From contig NZ_JADEWL010000039.1 of assembly GCF_015207665.1 (NCBI RefSeq), positions 1-49,497 of the forward strand: a DNA stretch of 49,497 nt, read 5' to 3'. The notes beneath the pieces are model-generated. The model worked only from the letters and a program-made list of their open reading frames with translations, was not told the DNA's origin and made no database searches. The position numbers and the translations under genes are program-made. Source of the DNA: Plectonema cf. radiosum LEGE 06105. GTDB lineage: Bacteria > Cyanobacteriota > Cyanobacteriia > Cyanobacteriales > Nostocaceae. Below, one piece after another: positions 6,805 to 16,379 of this stretch. Every line of letters starts with the position of its first letter. Position 1 is the stretch's first letter.

Positions 6805-9135
6805 ATGTATTTACCAAAAAATTCAGAAAATCCAGAAAATCCAGAAAATAACCGCTTTTCAAGCCGTGCGGCTTCTGACAATAAAAAACACAAAACCCAT
6901 TCACCTGCCGACCCCGTGGGCAAGCGCTACGTAGAATGCTTCCACCACCCTCATGGCGCAATAGTAGCCCTTACACCATGCGGAGAAGAAAAACCAGCAT
7001 GGCGTACTATTAGCTATTACCTCCAAGCTTCCACCATGTGGAACTATCACCAAGACTCGTCCAAACTGGTGGGTATCCGCTTTGGGAACAGCACGAAATT
7101 CGGCGTAATTGACCTAGATAACGGCGGCGACTACCATAACCCAGAATCCGTAAAAAAAATCCGATACGCCCTAGAAGCGATTGGCATCACCGATACAATA
7201 CCCATACAATCAAGCTATAGCGGGGGCTACCACCTAATAATCCCCTTAGAAACCCAAATACCTACCTTCTCGCTCGCCTGCGCTTTAGAAATAGCATTAA
7301 GAAAAGCAGGTTTGAGCATTCGCCAAGGACATCTAGAAGTCTTTCCCAACGCCAAACCTTACGGCAGCAACACAGTTACCAACTACAACGCCATCCGCTG
7401 CCCCATGCAGCCCTATAGCGGTGCCTTACTCCTAGATGACGACCTGCAACCGATCGGCGACAGCGTAGAAGTCTTCTTAGACCACTGCGATCGCGCAGCA
7501 AGCCGCCAAGATTTAACAAAACTTAAAAGATTCGCCACAAAAGCCAGAAAACGGATAACCAAAGAAAGGTACAGCAAAACTTATTCTAAAGATGCTCTTG
7601 AATGGCGTACCGAGTGGGAAGAAATCATCGCCACCGGGTGGACTGGAAAAGGACAAACAAACACCTACCTACAAATCCTTGTAGGCTATGGAATAGTATT
7701 TTTGGGGTTAGAGTACTCCGAATTAGTTAAACACGCCTTAGAAGTCGCTACAAACGCCCCTGGCTACACGGAATATTGCGGACACCAACATGAAATAGAA
7801 GCTAGGATACGTCAATGGGCTAGAAACAGTATCAACAACAAATGGTATTCCGAATATGCTAGCTACCCAGAACGCCCCCGTGGAAGCTTTGCAGCCACAT
7901 TCGCGGAGATAATTGCAGGTGGTAGCAATGAAGAAAGGAGGAAGAAGAAAGAAGGAAGAAGTGGATTACCTCAAACTTCTTCCCTCTTCCCTCTTCCCTC
8001 TTCCTTCACTGATAACGTAATACCATTTGACCGACGTAAAGCACAAAGCGAACGGCGCAGCCAGGAAGCCCAAAGGCGCATTCGTTGGTCGGTAAAAGCA
8101 TTGGAATGGAGTACGGGCTTACCCGAAGGAATAACCGACCGAACTTTGGCAATAAGTGCTGAATACAAACGTAGTTTTGGTAAAACCATTTCTAGAGAAA
8201 CGCTGCGGAAATATCTCCACCTGTGGCATCCGAAATTTTATGTGGAAGACCCCTGGGCAGAAAATAGCTCAAACGTTTATCAGACGGATAAGTACGGGTA
8301 TTTTAACCGTCAAATAGCTGTTGACCAAAATAAAAACGCCCGAAATACTTACCAGATGGGCGAGTACGGGTATTCACCCTATATGAAGGTTTTGTGCCTT
8401 CCTCCGGCAGACGCTCCCCCGCAGGGGGGGTCGGCTGCTTCCGAAGTGTCCGATGAAGTTGATGGAGTGGATATTGAAAGACCAGGTGTTAATGAAAATG
8501 TAAATTTTTCTAACAATTCCAACAATCAACCAAATTCTGAAACCCAAAATCCAGAAATTGAAAATTGTTTTAATAATTCAAATAACGAATTAAATCCTGA
8601 GATTGAAAATCCAGAGAATTTAGAAAATCTAGAAATCATTGAAAATGTAAATAATCTTAACAATTTCAATGATTCCAACAATGAATTTAATAATTCAAAT
8701 GATTCATCAGAATGTTTAAACAATTTTAAACCGATAGAAAATAACTCTGATAAGTATTTTAAATACCCACATGGCTGCGGCGCGGCTGAAAATGGCGATA
8801 ATAAAAACTTATCAATCAATCTTGATCGAGCGGATTGTACTGTACCTTCATCTTCTTCTGTGCCACCAAAAGTTGAGGAATTGAAACGAGCTACCCGGTT
8901 GCGACTGAAAGCATTATCCGATGCCCAGAAAGCGGTGAGGACGTATTGCGTGATAACAGGACGTTTGTTACTAGGGCAAGAGCGATCGCGATTAGAGCAA
9001 ATCGCCAAGTACCAATTTTACTTGAATTCGGGATGCTCCGTGTTGGTAGCAGAGGCAGAAGCTTGGGCAGCTGTTAATCCTGGGTGCTTGCCGTTTAGTT
9101 TGGAGTCGGCATTCAACGAACGCGCCGACGAATGA
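6805..9135 (+). CDS. AEP-type primase, probable plasmid replication protein
   Basis: A 776-residue protein. The N-terminal third has the archaeo-eukaryotic primase core: D103 and D105 in FGVIDLDNGGDY (metal-binding DxD) and H143 in SYSGGYHLIIPL (the sGxH motif), followed by GHLEVFPN. It would prime or copy DNA to start plasmid replication. Residues about 400-470 hold a basic, helical DNA-binding-like region. Residues about 560-660 are an Asn/Glu/Ser low-complexity linker, and the last 80 are helical and charged. Two intergenic-type repeats sit in frame inside it (7930-8007 and 8407-8438). ATG at 6805 follows GGAGCAGCC. It is the only replication-initiator candidate on the circle. I see no helicase domain, so it may rely on host DnaB or on the SF1 helicase at 13449. 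Confidence 0.75.
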   Translation: MYLPKNSENPENPENNRFSSRAASDNKKHKTHSPADPVGKRYVECFHHPHGAIVALTPCGEEKPAWRTISYYLQASTMWNYHQDSSKLVGIRFGNSTKFGVIDLDNGGDYHNPESVKKIRYALEAIGITDTIPIQSSYSGGYHLIIPLETQIPTFSLACALEIALRKAGLSIRQGHLEVFPNAKPYGSNTVTNYNAIRCPMQPYSGALLLDDDLQPIGDSVEVFLDHCDRAASRQDLTKLKRFATKARKRITKERYSKTYSKDALEWRTEWEEIIATGWTGKGQTNTYLQILVGYGIVFLGLEYSELVKHALEVATNAPGYTEYCGHQHEIEARIRQWARNSINNKWYSEYASYPERPRGSFAATFAEIIAGGSNEERRKKKEGRSGLPQTSSLFPLPSSFTDNVIPFDRRKAQSERRSQEAQRRIRWSVKALEWSTGLPEGITDRTLAISAEYKRSFGKTISRETLRKYLHLWHPKFYVEDPWAENSSNVYQTDKYGYFNRQIAVDQNKNARNTYQMGEYGYSPYMKVLCLPPADAPPQGGSAASEVSDEVDGVDIERPGVNENVNFSNNSNNQPNSETQNPEIENCFNNSNNELNPEIENPENLENLEIIENVNNLNNFNDSNNEFNNSNDSSECLNNFKPIENNSDKYFKYPHGCGAAENGDNKNLSINLDRADCTVPSSSSVPPKVEELKRATRLRLKALSDAQKAVRTYCVITGRLLLGQERSRLEQIAKYQFYLNSGCSVLVAEAEAWAAVNPGCLPFSLESAFNERADE
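7930..8007 (+). repeat. Heptanucleotide repeat (TTCCCTC) inside the primase gene
   Basis: A purine-only run (7930-7962) faces a pyrimidine-rich run with tandem TTCCCTC units (7976-8007). This is the short tandemly repeated sequence normally found between cyanobacterial genes. Here it is read through in frame and encodes a Lys/Arg-rich then Ser/Leu/Pro-rich loop at about residues 376-401. Confidence 0.75.
8407..8438 (+). repeat. Small palindromic repeat inside the primase gene
   Basis: GCAGACGCTCCCCC pairs imperfectly with GGGGGGGTCGGCTGC across a three-base loop. It resembles short palindromes scattered through cyanobacterial intergenic DNA and adds a Pro/Ala/Gly stretch at the border of the Asn-rich linker without breaking the frame. 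Confidence 0.6.
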
Positions 9136-9173
9136 GGCGTTACAAAATATGCCTATCAAGTAATGCTTTCATT

Positions 9174-9419
9174 TTAGATGTAATGGGGATTGAGGAAGTC
9201 GTTTAAAACGTCCTCCGGTAACGGTTCGTCAAAGTCAGGAGCGATAGACACCTTACCACAATCTAATCCTGGAATTCTTGGTGATGGCTGCCTTATTACA
9301 GGCACAATACGGGCAACGGGAGTACCAGCTTGAGAAAGAACAATTTCTTCTCCCGCCAAAACTCGGTGGAGCAGTTCTGCAAAGTCAGACTGATTGGTAG
9401 GAAGTTCTGTATTATACAT
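9174..9419 (-). CDS. Phd/YefM-type antitoxin, orphan
   Basis: The core VLAGEEIVLSQAGTPVARIVPV is the DNA-binding end of Phd/YefM antitoxins. The tail with IPGLDCGKVSIAPDFDEPLPEDVLNDF is the toxin-wrapping segment seen in those paired with VapC (PIN) toxins. The start chosen is ATG at 9419 (82 codons with stop), because MYNTELPTNQSDFAELL fits the usual family N-terminus. An upstream in-frame start at 9449 adds ten unlikely residues. The toxin would normally follow directly, but here the gene ends 39 bp from the convergent primase gene, so the partner has been lost. It may still act as a solo repressor or neutralise a host toxin. Confidence 0.75.
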   Translation of the reverse strand: MYNTELPTNQSDFAELLHRVLAGEEIVLSQAGTPVARIVPVIRQPSPRIPGLDCGKVSIAPDFDEPLPEDVLNDFLNPHYI

Positions 9420-9586
9420 TTCCAAAAAAATAACGGAATCAAGTCTCACCCTTTGACGGTGGATTATTTATAGAATTGCGAGGTGTGGCTCAATAGTTAT
9501 GAAAAATATAGTCAAATATAGCTTTTCACTCTTAGAGGACAACAATTCCGGTTTAAAACACGTTTACGATAGCAGCGGATAATTAA

Positions 9587-10834
9587 ATGTTAAAAGAAAT
9601 TCACCTCCAGCAAGTTGGTCTAGCTGACCATTTTGATGTTGAATTTGCCGATAGACTCAATATATTTACGGGCGATAACGGTTTGGGTAAAAGTTTTTTA
9701 CTCGATGTTGCTTGGTGGGTAATTACTGGAAATTGGGTAGAACAACCTGCTTATCCACAACGAAATAAAGAGGGAAACCCAAAAATTAACTGCCTAGTTA
9801 GCACCGAAAAAAACATAAAAGAATATCAAAGTGACTTTGATTTCTCAGAACAACAATGGCGTAATTTACAAATGCCTCCCTTATTAAAAGAGGTAATTAT
9901 TTACGTGCGTGTTGATGGTAGTTTTTCTGTTTTTGACCCCGCACGTAATCGGGATAATGCTTATAATTTTAATCCAGATACGCTTTGGAATGGCTTAAAA
10001 TCAAACGGTAAAGTTCTTTGTAACGGTTTGATTCAAGATTGGGTTACATGGCAAAATCAACCCAATAAATATCCATTTCAACTATTTTCTAACGTCATTA
10101 AAAAACTTGCATCTCATCCTTCTGAATGGATAGAGATTGGAGAACCAACGCGAGTTTCTGTGGAAGACGTGCGCGATATTCCTACAGTTAATCTACCTTA
10201 TGGTAACGTTCCTGTAACTCTAGCTTCTGCCGGAATGAAGCGGATTTTGGGATTAGCTTATTTACTAGTGTGGACTTGGTACGAACATAAAAAAGCTTCT
10301 GAACTGCGCCAAGAAAAGCCAACACATCAAATAGTTTTATTAATAGATGAAGTTGAATCTCACTTACATCCCCAGTGGCAAAGGGTAATTTTACCAGCTA
10401 TTTTAGATGTGGCGTGTGAATTACAAAATAGTATAAATATACAGGCTTTAGTAACTACTCATTCTCCACTGGTGCTTGCTTCCTTAGAACCAGATTTTGA
10501 TGAGGAAGAAGATAGATTATTTTTATTTGGATTAGAAGATAGAGAAGTCACTCTTAATGAAATACCTTGGTCAAAACAAGGAGATATAGTTGGATGGTTG
10601 ACATCAGAAATTTTTGGACTCAAACAAGCTCGTTCTAAAGAAGCAGAAAATGCAATTGAAGCCGCAGAAGCCTGGATGCGCCATGACGATTTGAATGTTT
10701 TTCCAGAAAACTTGAGAACCCAACCACAAATTCATCTTCAATTGCAAAGACTTTTACCCGGACACGACCCATTTTGGGCGCGTTGGATAGTCACATCAGA
10801 AAAAAGAAATTCTGCTGGGTTATCGGGGGTTTAA
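9587..10834 (+). CDS. SMC/ABC-like ATPase of a Septu-like defence pair
   Basis: A 415-residue protein. It has Walker A GDNGLGKS at about residues 29-36, a signature-like LASAGMKRILGLAYLL (about 212-228), Walker B VLLIDEVESHLHP (about 254-266) and an H-loop TTHSPLVLASL (about 290-300). These are the hallmarks of the OLD/RecF-type ATPases that partner nucleases in phage defence. The neighbour just downstream is an HNH nuclease gene, as in Septu (PtuA-PtuB) and related ATPase-HNH systems, where the ATPase senses phage and licenses the nuclease. The protein looks complete, but its partner is frameshifted, so the system is probably dead. Exact subtype not determined. Confidence 0.78.
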   Translation: MLKEIHLQQVGLADHFDVEFADRLNIFTGDNGLGKSFLLDVAWWVITGNWVEQPAYPQRNKEGNPKINCLVSTEKNIKEYQSDFDFSEQQWRNLQMPPLLKEVIIYVRVDGSFSVFDPARNRDNAYNFNPDTLWNGLKSNGKVLCNGLIQDWVTWQNQPNKYPFQLFSNVIKKLASHPSEWIEIGEPTRVSVEDVRDIPTVNLPYGNVPVTLASAGMKRILGLAYLLVWTWYEHKKASELRQEKPTHQIVLLIDEVESHLHPQWQRVILPAILDVACELQNSINIQALVTTHSPLVLASLEPDFDEEEDRLFLFGLEDREVTLNEIPWSKQGDIVGWLTSEIFGLKQARSKEAENAIEAAEAWMRHDDLNVFPENLRTQPQIHLQLQRLLPGHDPFWARWIVTSEKRNSAGLSGV

Positions 10835-10842
10835 TAACACAG

Positions 10843-11419
10843 ATGATACCGTTTGAACCTCCGCCAGAACCACCAGATTTTGATAAAAAAGCACGGCAAC
10901 CAGGAAATGCTTGGTTAGCAAAAAATCCCGACCCCAAAAAAGGAACTAGAGATTATTGGTCGCCTTTTAAAAGTAATTTAGCCGATGGCTTTAACAATCT
11001 TTGTGCATATTCAGTAATGTACGAACCAGTAGGTACTGTAGAACATTATCTTAGCCGCGATAATTATCGTAATTTGGCTTACGAATGGAGCAATTTACGT
11101 TTTGCTTCTGGTTGGATTAATAGTTGCAAAGGTACGCTTGATGACCAAGTTCTTGACCATGCATGATTTGGGAGAAGATTGGTTTGAAATTCTGCTTCCT
11201 TCTTTACAGTTAGTATTAACGAATAAAGTTCCCCCGCAACAACGTCAGAAAGCAGAATTTACCTTGGAACGGTTGCGGTTACGCGATGATGAAAGAGTTC
11301 TGCGCCAGCGTCAATCATGGTATCAATTATATTTTGATGGAGATTTAACTCTACAAGGATTAGAAAAGAAAGCTCCTCTCATCGCTCGTGCAGTTAGAAA
11401 ACAGCAGCAAGCAGATTAA
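10843..11419 (+). pseudogene. HNH nuclease partner of the ATPase, frameshifted
   Basis: Starting at ATG 10843, the frame encodes an HNH-type core (NLCAYSVMYEPVGTVEHYLS, then AYEWSNLRF, then INSCKGTLDD) and stops at TGA 11164-11166. The rest of the protein (LGEDWFEILLPSLQLV through a charged helical tail) continues in the next frame to TAA at 11419. The break sits in a tandem CATGCATG (11158-11165). Deleting one CATG restores a single frame of about 190 residues, so a 4-bp duplication is the likely lesion. The gene begins 8 bp after the ATPase stop. In the HNH core the second cysteine of the usual CxYC is serine here. The N-terminal 107 residues could still be made as a truncated nuclease. Confidence 0.75.
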
Positions 11420-11641
11420 AGGCAATAATATCAATTACCTTCTTAAAACTTCTATTATAAAAGCGACTATAGAACAGAAATAATTGTACTCTCCGACAGT
11501 CGTTATAGGAAACATAGCATAACAAAAGTTTCAGAAAATAAACGCTGATTAATTGCTGGTAAAAATAATTTTATATGATTAAAAGTACCTGTTTTTTAGC
11601 TGACAGCAACTAATCAAATTCCTCTAATAGTTATATAGTTA

Positions 11642-12411
11642 TTATCGGGACTTATTTTTTTCTAACTCTAGCAGCGCTTTAATATTTTTGATATCGCTCG
11701 GTAAAATATTGCTATCTATACATCCGTCCTTTAACAGTAAAATAATTGCGAACCTATCTTCATTACTAACAATAACTTCTAGTAAATCTAAATTTTTACA
11801 AATTTTATAAAATGTATTTTCATGCATTTTTGCATATAAACGAGAATTACCCCCAGGCGATTCCCCACCATATTTTTCAACAAGTTCGGACGCGATACGT
11901 ATAACTTCTTGTTCTTCATCAAGAAAGTTCTTTAAGTTCTCCGTTTCAAAAAGTTCTGGTTGTTGATGTCGTAAGTTGCAAAACAACGCCCATGCTAAAT
12001 CATCTTGCTTAATGCCGTTTTTGTTAAGCGCAGAAACATTACAGTTACCCGATTGTTTGATATGAGTTAAATCCACATCCCACAAACAAATCCCAGCAAC
12101 ATTACAGTTAACAAATATCGCTCCCTCTACTATCGCTTGTCGCAAATTCACATCGCTTAAGTCTGCTCCTGTGAGGTTGATATTGCTAAGATTAGCTTTA
12201 ATCAAACTGGCTTGATTCAATTTTGAATCCGTTAAAACTGCATTACTAAGATTAGCTTCATTAAGATTTACTTCAATTAAGTGTGAATTAAGCAGAGTCG
12301 CACCACTGAGGTTACAAGCCCTCATATCGGCTTGATAAAAATTTACATTTCGCAGATTTGCACCACTTAAATTAGCGCCAACAAGGTTAGTTTGATAAAA
12401 ATTAGTTGCAG
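11642..12411 (-). pseudogene. Pentapeptide-repeat protein, 5' end missing
   Basis: The protein has about 22 pentapeptide repeats of the A(D/N)LXX type (TNLVGANLSGANLRNVNF onwards), which build a right-handed quadrilateral beta-helix, then a 130-residue helical C-terminal domain of unknown function ending at TTA 11642. Repeats begin abruptly at about 12411. Upstream the frame runs into the antisense of a parB gene (12412-12472) with no family-like N-terminus, ribosome-binding site or plausible ATG. The start has therefore been removed by the same rearrangement that removed the start of the neighbouring parB. Any residual product would begin with unrelated residues. Confidence 0.7.
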
Positions 12412-13248
12412 GACAAACAACAACCCCGCCGTTATTTTGACCCCGAAAAGCTGGAAAAACTAGCGCAATCAATCCAAGAACACGGAATCCTCGAACCCCT
12501 AATAGTGCGTCCCCTGACGGATGACACCTACGAACTAATTTGTGGCGATCGCCGTTTCAAAGCTTCTCAAAAAATTGGTTTAAAAGAGGTTCCGGTTAAT
12601 GTACTTTTACTTGACGATAACCAGGTTAAGGAAATTCGCCTGATCGAAAACTTGCAACGGGAGGATTTAAACGCTTTTGAGGAAACAGAAGGTATTCTGG
12701 AATTGCTTGCAATCAAACTGGAAATGCCAACTGATAGTGTAGTATCCCTACTTTATAAGATGGCGAATGAAGAAAAAGGAAATTCTAACCAAAACGTTTT
12801 GGTTAGTTCCAAATCTCAAATAATCCAAAATTTGTTTAACGCCCTTGGTAGGTTATCTTGGCAATCGTTTGTTTCCTCAAGACTCCCCTTACTCAAGTTG
12901 TTTCCAGATATTCAACAAGCATTGAGAAACGGTTTGATTGAGTACACAAAAGCTAAATTTATTAACAAAATTAAAGACCAGTCGCAGCGTGTAGATTTTT
13001 TAGAACAAGTAGTATCCCAAAACTGGTCTTTGAGAACAATAAAAGAAAAAATTTGCGCTCTTAATAATACCCAAACTTCAACAGAAGAAAACCAAATATC
13101 AACAGAAAATGGTGATTATCCAAAGCGCGTTACGTCTGTACTTAATCAAATTAAAAAGATGCGTCTTTGGTCAGACCCCAATAAGCGCTCGAAATTAGAA
13201 CCTCTTATCACCCAATTGGAACAACTTATAGCAGCTAATTCAGCTTGA
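12406..13248 (+). pseudogene. ParB-like partition protein, N-terminus missing
   Basis: Residues correspond to ParB from the conserved DKQQPRRYFDPEKL onward, including EHGILEPLIVRPL, the CGDRRFKA box and IENLQREDLN. The helix-turn-helix and C-terminal dimer regions follow. It is a clear paralogue of the intact ParB at 44143-45087, sharing the SSRLPLLKL/TSRLPLLNL and WSDPNKRSKLEPL/WDDTRKRKKLERL segments, but it lacks about 35 N-terminal residues present there. The only possible start is TTG 12406, inside the pentapeptide junction, with no ribosome-binding site. No parA lies upstream. It probably survives from an earlier plasmid or a co-integrate; the CTP/DNA-binding core might still work if expressed. 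Confidence 0.72.
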
Positions 13249-13448
13249 TATTTTTTTCAAAATTATGCGGAAGTTAGTATAGTCATGAAATAGTTTTGTA
13301 CTGTCTTACTTTGAAGAAAGCACCACCGTTCGGTTGAAGAGAGGAAACACAGAAAAAAATGAAAGTTATGGGTATAAATCCCATCGCACGTTAATCGCAG
13401 GAACTGATGCTGCTGCTCCTTGTCAAGATTTAGTTAAACGCTATAAAA

Positions 13449-16379
13449 ATGTCCAATCACCATTCAAAAATTACCAAGATATTAGATGCTTGGCTAGATT
13501 TCTTTTACCTAGAAAACCTTTGCCGAGCGCAAATCAATGCTGCTGATGATAGCAACCAAATCTTTGATAAAGGTATTTCTATCATTGGCGATAATCTCTC
13601 ATTGCATGAATCTACTTTCAAGGAACTCAAACAGCAATATCAGCAAGTTGTCAAAAAAGGTAAAACTAATGATTTTAAAATAGCCGTGACGTTTCCTTCT
13701 ATTTGGCGAGTCATTGATAACAGCCGCCGCTTTTATCCCTTATTTGCGATTGATATTTCTGCAATATTTACGGGCAATTATCGCGCTAAAGGATGGGACT
13801 TAAATAGTTGCAGCTTTCAACCAATCATTCCTAACTTGATGGAATTCTACGAATTAGATGAAGAGGAAGCAGAAAATTTGGTAACGCTTGAAGGGTTAAA
13901 AGTTTTTTTGGAAACGACCTTTAAAAAACCCTTTCAAACTTTACAAGATTTTGTTGACTTGATTGAAATACCTCCCAAACCGTACACAACCAAGCGCAAT
14001 CCTTATTTATTTCAGTGCAGTTTGGGAAATTGGAATTACAACTTAAAAAAAGATTTGCAGAAAATTCTGGACACACCACATTCATGGGCGCAACCGGGAC
14101 ATCCTGCTTACGAATACTTGTTTGGGAAGCCCAACGAACTAACCCATGAAACATTGTATGGTGGAGCTTTTCCTACCCATCCCCCAACCGACTCGCAAGC
14201 CGCAGTTCTCAAACACGCTCAAAAAAATCCTCTTACCGCAGCTTTTGGACCACCAGGTAATGCTAAAACAACGATTACCCTACATCTTATAGCGCAGCAA
14301 GTAGTAAAAAGGGCGCTACATTTAGCACAAACAGGAGAAGATATAAGCAATCTAACTTTAGTTACCAGTACTAATAATCGGGCAGTAACTAATGTTGAGG
14401 AAAGATTATCCCCCATAACAGGAACGGAACGTTTTTATTTATCAGGAGGTAGTAAAGAGTTAATTAATCAACAATTACTGCCGAAGCTACAGGCTGCGCT
14501 TGATTGGTTGCAACAACAAAGTTTTGACGCAAGCAAATTAGCAGAAATATCTGCTCAATTGTTAGCAGTAGAAAACCAAATTCAAACTCTACAAAACCAA
14601 GACCAATTTTACGTAAAACAACAAGCTGCTGATAACGAATTATTGAAACGGTTGAATGTAGATATTCAAGTTTTGGTAGAAGAAATAGCCAACCAGGAAA
14701 GAGGAGTTAGTACAGATTCCTCTCATTTACTACGGAGTAATGCTGATTCCCATCAACTCAATCTGCAACTTATTAAAACTGACTATTCCCAATATCCATT
14801 TGATGCCTACTTGGAAATAGAACCGCATTTAAATAATGCAATTCGTGCGCTGTATTGTACTAAAAACCGATTAAATAAAGGCAGAAATAATAATTGGTGG
14901 ACAAGATTTCAACGCTGGTTAGTCAAATTCTGGCGACAATTAACTAAAACTACTGATCGACATATTCTCAAACGGCTGTACCAACAAATTGAAATTCCCA
15001 TATCTGCAACTCTAGCGACACCTTTTCCATTTCAAATGCCGTTGACGCGAGAATCGTTAATTGCTGCTAAATCTACTCTCGCGGCGCAATTGGAAGCTGC
15101 AAACCAATGGCGCGAACATTTAGGAAATATGTCAAATGCTCTTCGTCGTCTTGAAGAGATGAAAACTCGCAAATTACAGCTATCTGAGAAACTTGCATCA
15201 ATTCCCACCCAAGAAAACTGCACCCCCAGTAACACCGAACATCATCACTTACAAGTGCAGTTGTTTGAATTATCGTGGCAATATCTGCAATTAATCGCCC
15301 TCAAACGCAATTCAGAAGTAATCAACTCCATCAAAACTTATATCGCCTTTCTTAACGGCGAATGGGATGCATTCCGTACCATAGCACGTGATTGGCGCAA
15401 TATCTACCGCAACCTCAGCCTCATATTTCCTGTATTTACATCAACTCTACATTCAATCCGCAACCTCTTCCCCTACCCCGACAGCGGTTGTATTGACCGG
15501 GTAATTGTAGACGAAGCTGGGATGATACCACTCCACCAAGCATTCCCGGTATTGGTGCGCTCTCTACAAGCATTGTTTGTGGGCGACCCCATGCAACTCG
15601 AACCAGTGATGAATTTGACCCAGCAGACCCTAGAACAGTACTGTAACCAAGCTTTTAATGCACGGGGACTAACAGCAGAATATTACGACCTCTATAGCCC
15701 TACAGCTACCAGTACAGCTACTGCCTATCACCGGGCTGCTGGTGCAAACGGACAACCGGGAGACATGGGACAAGGGATTATCCTCAAAGAACACTATCGC
15801 TGCGTAGAGCCGATTATCTCATATTGCGATCGCGTTTGTAATTACGGCATGGTTGTCAAAACCCCAGATAAACCATCGTTGCTTGGCTCCAACCTAATTG
15901 CATACCACGTTCCAGGTGAATACGAATCCCACACTAACCCGGCTGAAGTCTTGGCGGTGGAAAGAATTGTGGCTCAACTACTTGAAGCGGGCTACTGCAT
16001 TAATTCACCAGACAACGATAAAACGATAGGAATCATTTCTCCCTACCGTCGTCAAGCGAATGCGCTCAAATCCCATTTGCAATCAGTTTGGCAAGATTTT
16101 TCTCCTGGCAGTATTGGCACGGTTCATACTTTCCAAGGAGGCGAAAAATCAGCGATTATTCTATCAACTCGTCAGTGTCGTTCGTCAGATAGTTTGTGGT
16201 TTATCAACCGCCGTCCAAATCTACTGAATGTGGCTGTAAGTCGCGCTAAGGAATTGTTTATTTTGGTCGGCAATTTGGAGCGTTTAGAACAAGCAGGGGG
16301 CTATTCTAAAATGCTTGTTGAGCATATTAGTCAGCATGGAGAATTACTTGATATAGCGCATCCTCGTCACGCAGCATGA
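13449..16379 (+). CDS. Large SF1 (UPF1/Dna2-like) helicase, unknown role
   Basis: A 976-residue protein. Walker A is GPPGNAKTT (267-275), Walker B VIVDEAG (685-691) with VGDPMQLEPV after it (motif III). IISPYRRQ and HTFQGGEKSAII (motif V, Q896) and NVAVSRAKELF (motif VI) complete a Superfamily 1B helicase. Residues 1-230 are an unidentified N-terminal domain. About 350-650 between motifs I and II is a long helical, coiled-coil-like insertion. Such big solo helicases occur on plasmids and in defence islands and may remodel nucleic acids or protein-DNA complexes. The gene is intact and alone between the parB fragment and a 774-bp gap. A role in replication with the AEP primase or in defence are both possible; I cannot decide. 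Confidence 0.8.
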   Translation: MSNHHSKITKILDAWLDFFYLENLCRAQINAADDSNQIFDKGISIIGDNLSLHESTFKELKQQYQQVVKKGKTNDFKIAVTFPSIWRVIDNSRRFYPLFAIDISAIFTGNYRAKGWDLNSCSFQPIIPNLMEFYELDEEEAENLVTLEGLKVFLETTFKKPFQTLQDFVDLIEIPPKPYTTKRNPYLFQCSLGNWNYNLKKDLQKILDTPHSWAQPGHPAYEYLFGKPNELTHETLYGGAFPTHPPTDSQAAVLKHAQKNPLTAAFGPPGNAKTTITLHLIAQQVVKRALHLAQTGEDISNLTLVTSTNNRAVTNVEERLSPITGTERFYLSGGSKELINQQLLPKLQAALDWLQQQSFDASKLAEISAQLLAVENQIQTLQNQDQFYVKQQAADNELLKRLNVDIQVLVEEIANQERGVSTDSSHLLRSNADSHQLNLQLIKTDYSQYPFDAYLEIEPHLNNAIRALYCTKNRLNKGRNNNWWTRFQRWLVKFWRQLTKTTDRHILKRLYQQIEIPISATLATPFPFQMPLTRESLIAAKSTLAAQLEAANQWREHLGNMSNALRRLEEMKTRKLQLSEKLASIPTQENCTPSNTEHHHLQVQLFELSWQYLQLIALKRNSEVINSIKTYIAFLNGEWDAFRTIARDWRNIYRNLSLIFPVFTSTLHSIRNLFPYPDSGCIDRVIVDEAGMIPLHQAFPVLVRSLQALFVGDPMQLEPVMNLTQQTLEQYCNQAFNARGLTAEYYDLYSPTATSTATAYHRAAGANGQPGDMGQGIILKEHYRCVEPIISYCDRVCNYGMVVKTPDKPSLLGSNLIAYHVPGEYESHTNPAEVLAVERIVAQLLEAGYCINSPDNDKTIGIISPYRRQANALKSHLQSVWQDFSPGSIGTVHTFQGGEKSAIILSTRQCRSSDSLWFINRRPNLLNVAVSRAKELFILVGNLERLEQAGGYSKMLVEHISQHGELLDIAHPRHAA

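Noticed and set aside
8526-9008. 160-codon minus-strand frame within the primase gene
   Set aside because: It is antisense to the Asn-rich linker and conserved C-terminus; composition (Phe/Leu/Ser) mirrors the linker.
11158-11165. Programmed frameshift at CATGCATG
   Set aside because: No slippery heptamer or downstream stimulator is visible; a 4-bp duplication explains the break more simply.
13334-13546. 70-codon frame overlapping the helicase start
   Set aside because: Starts with TTG, has no family resemblance and overlaps a well-supported gene by about 100 bp.
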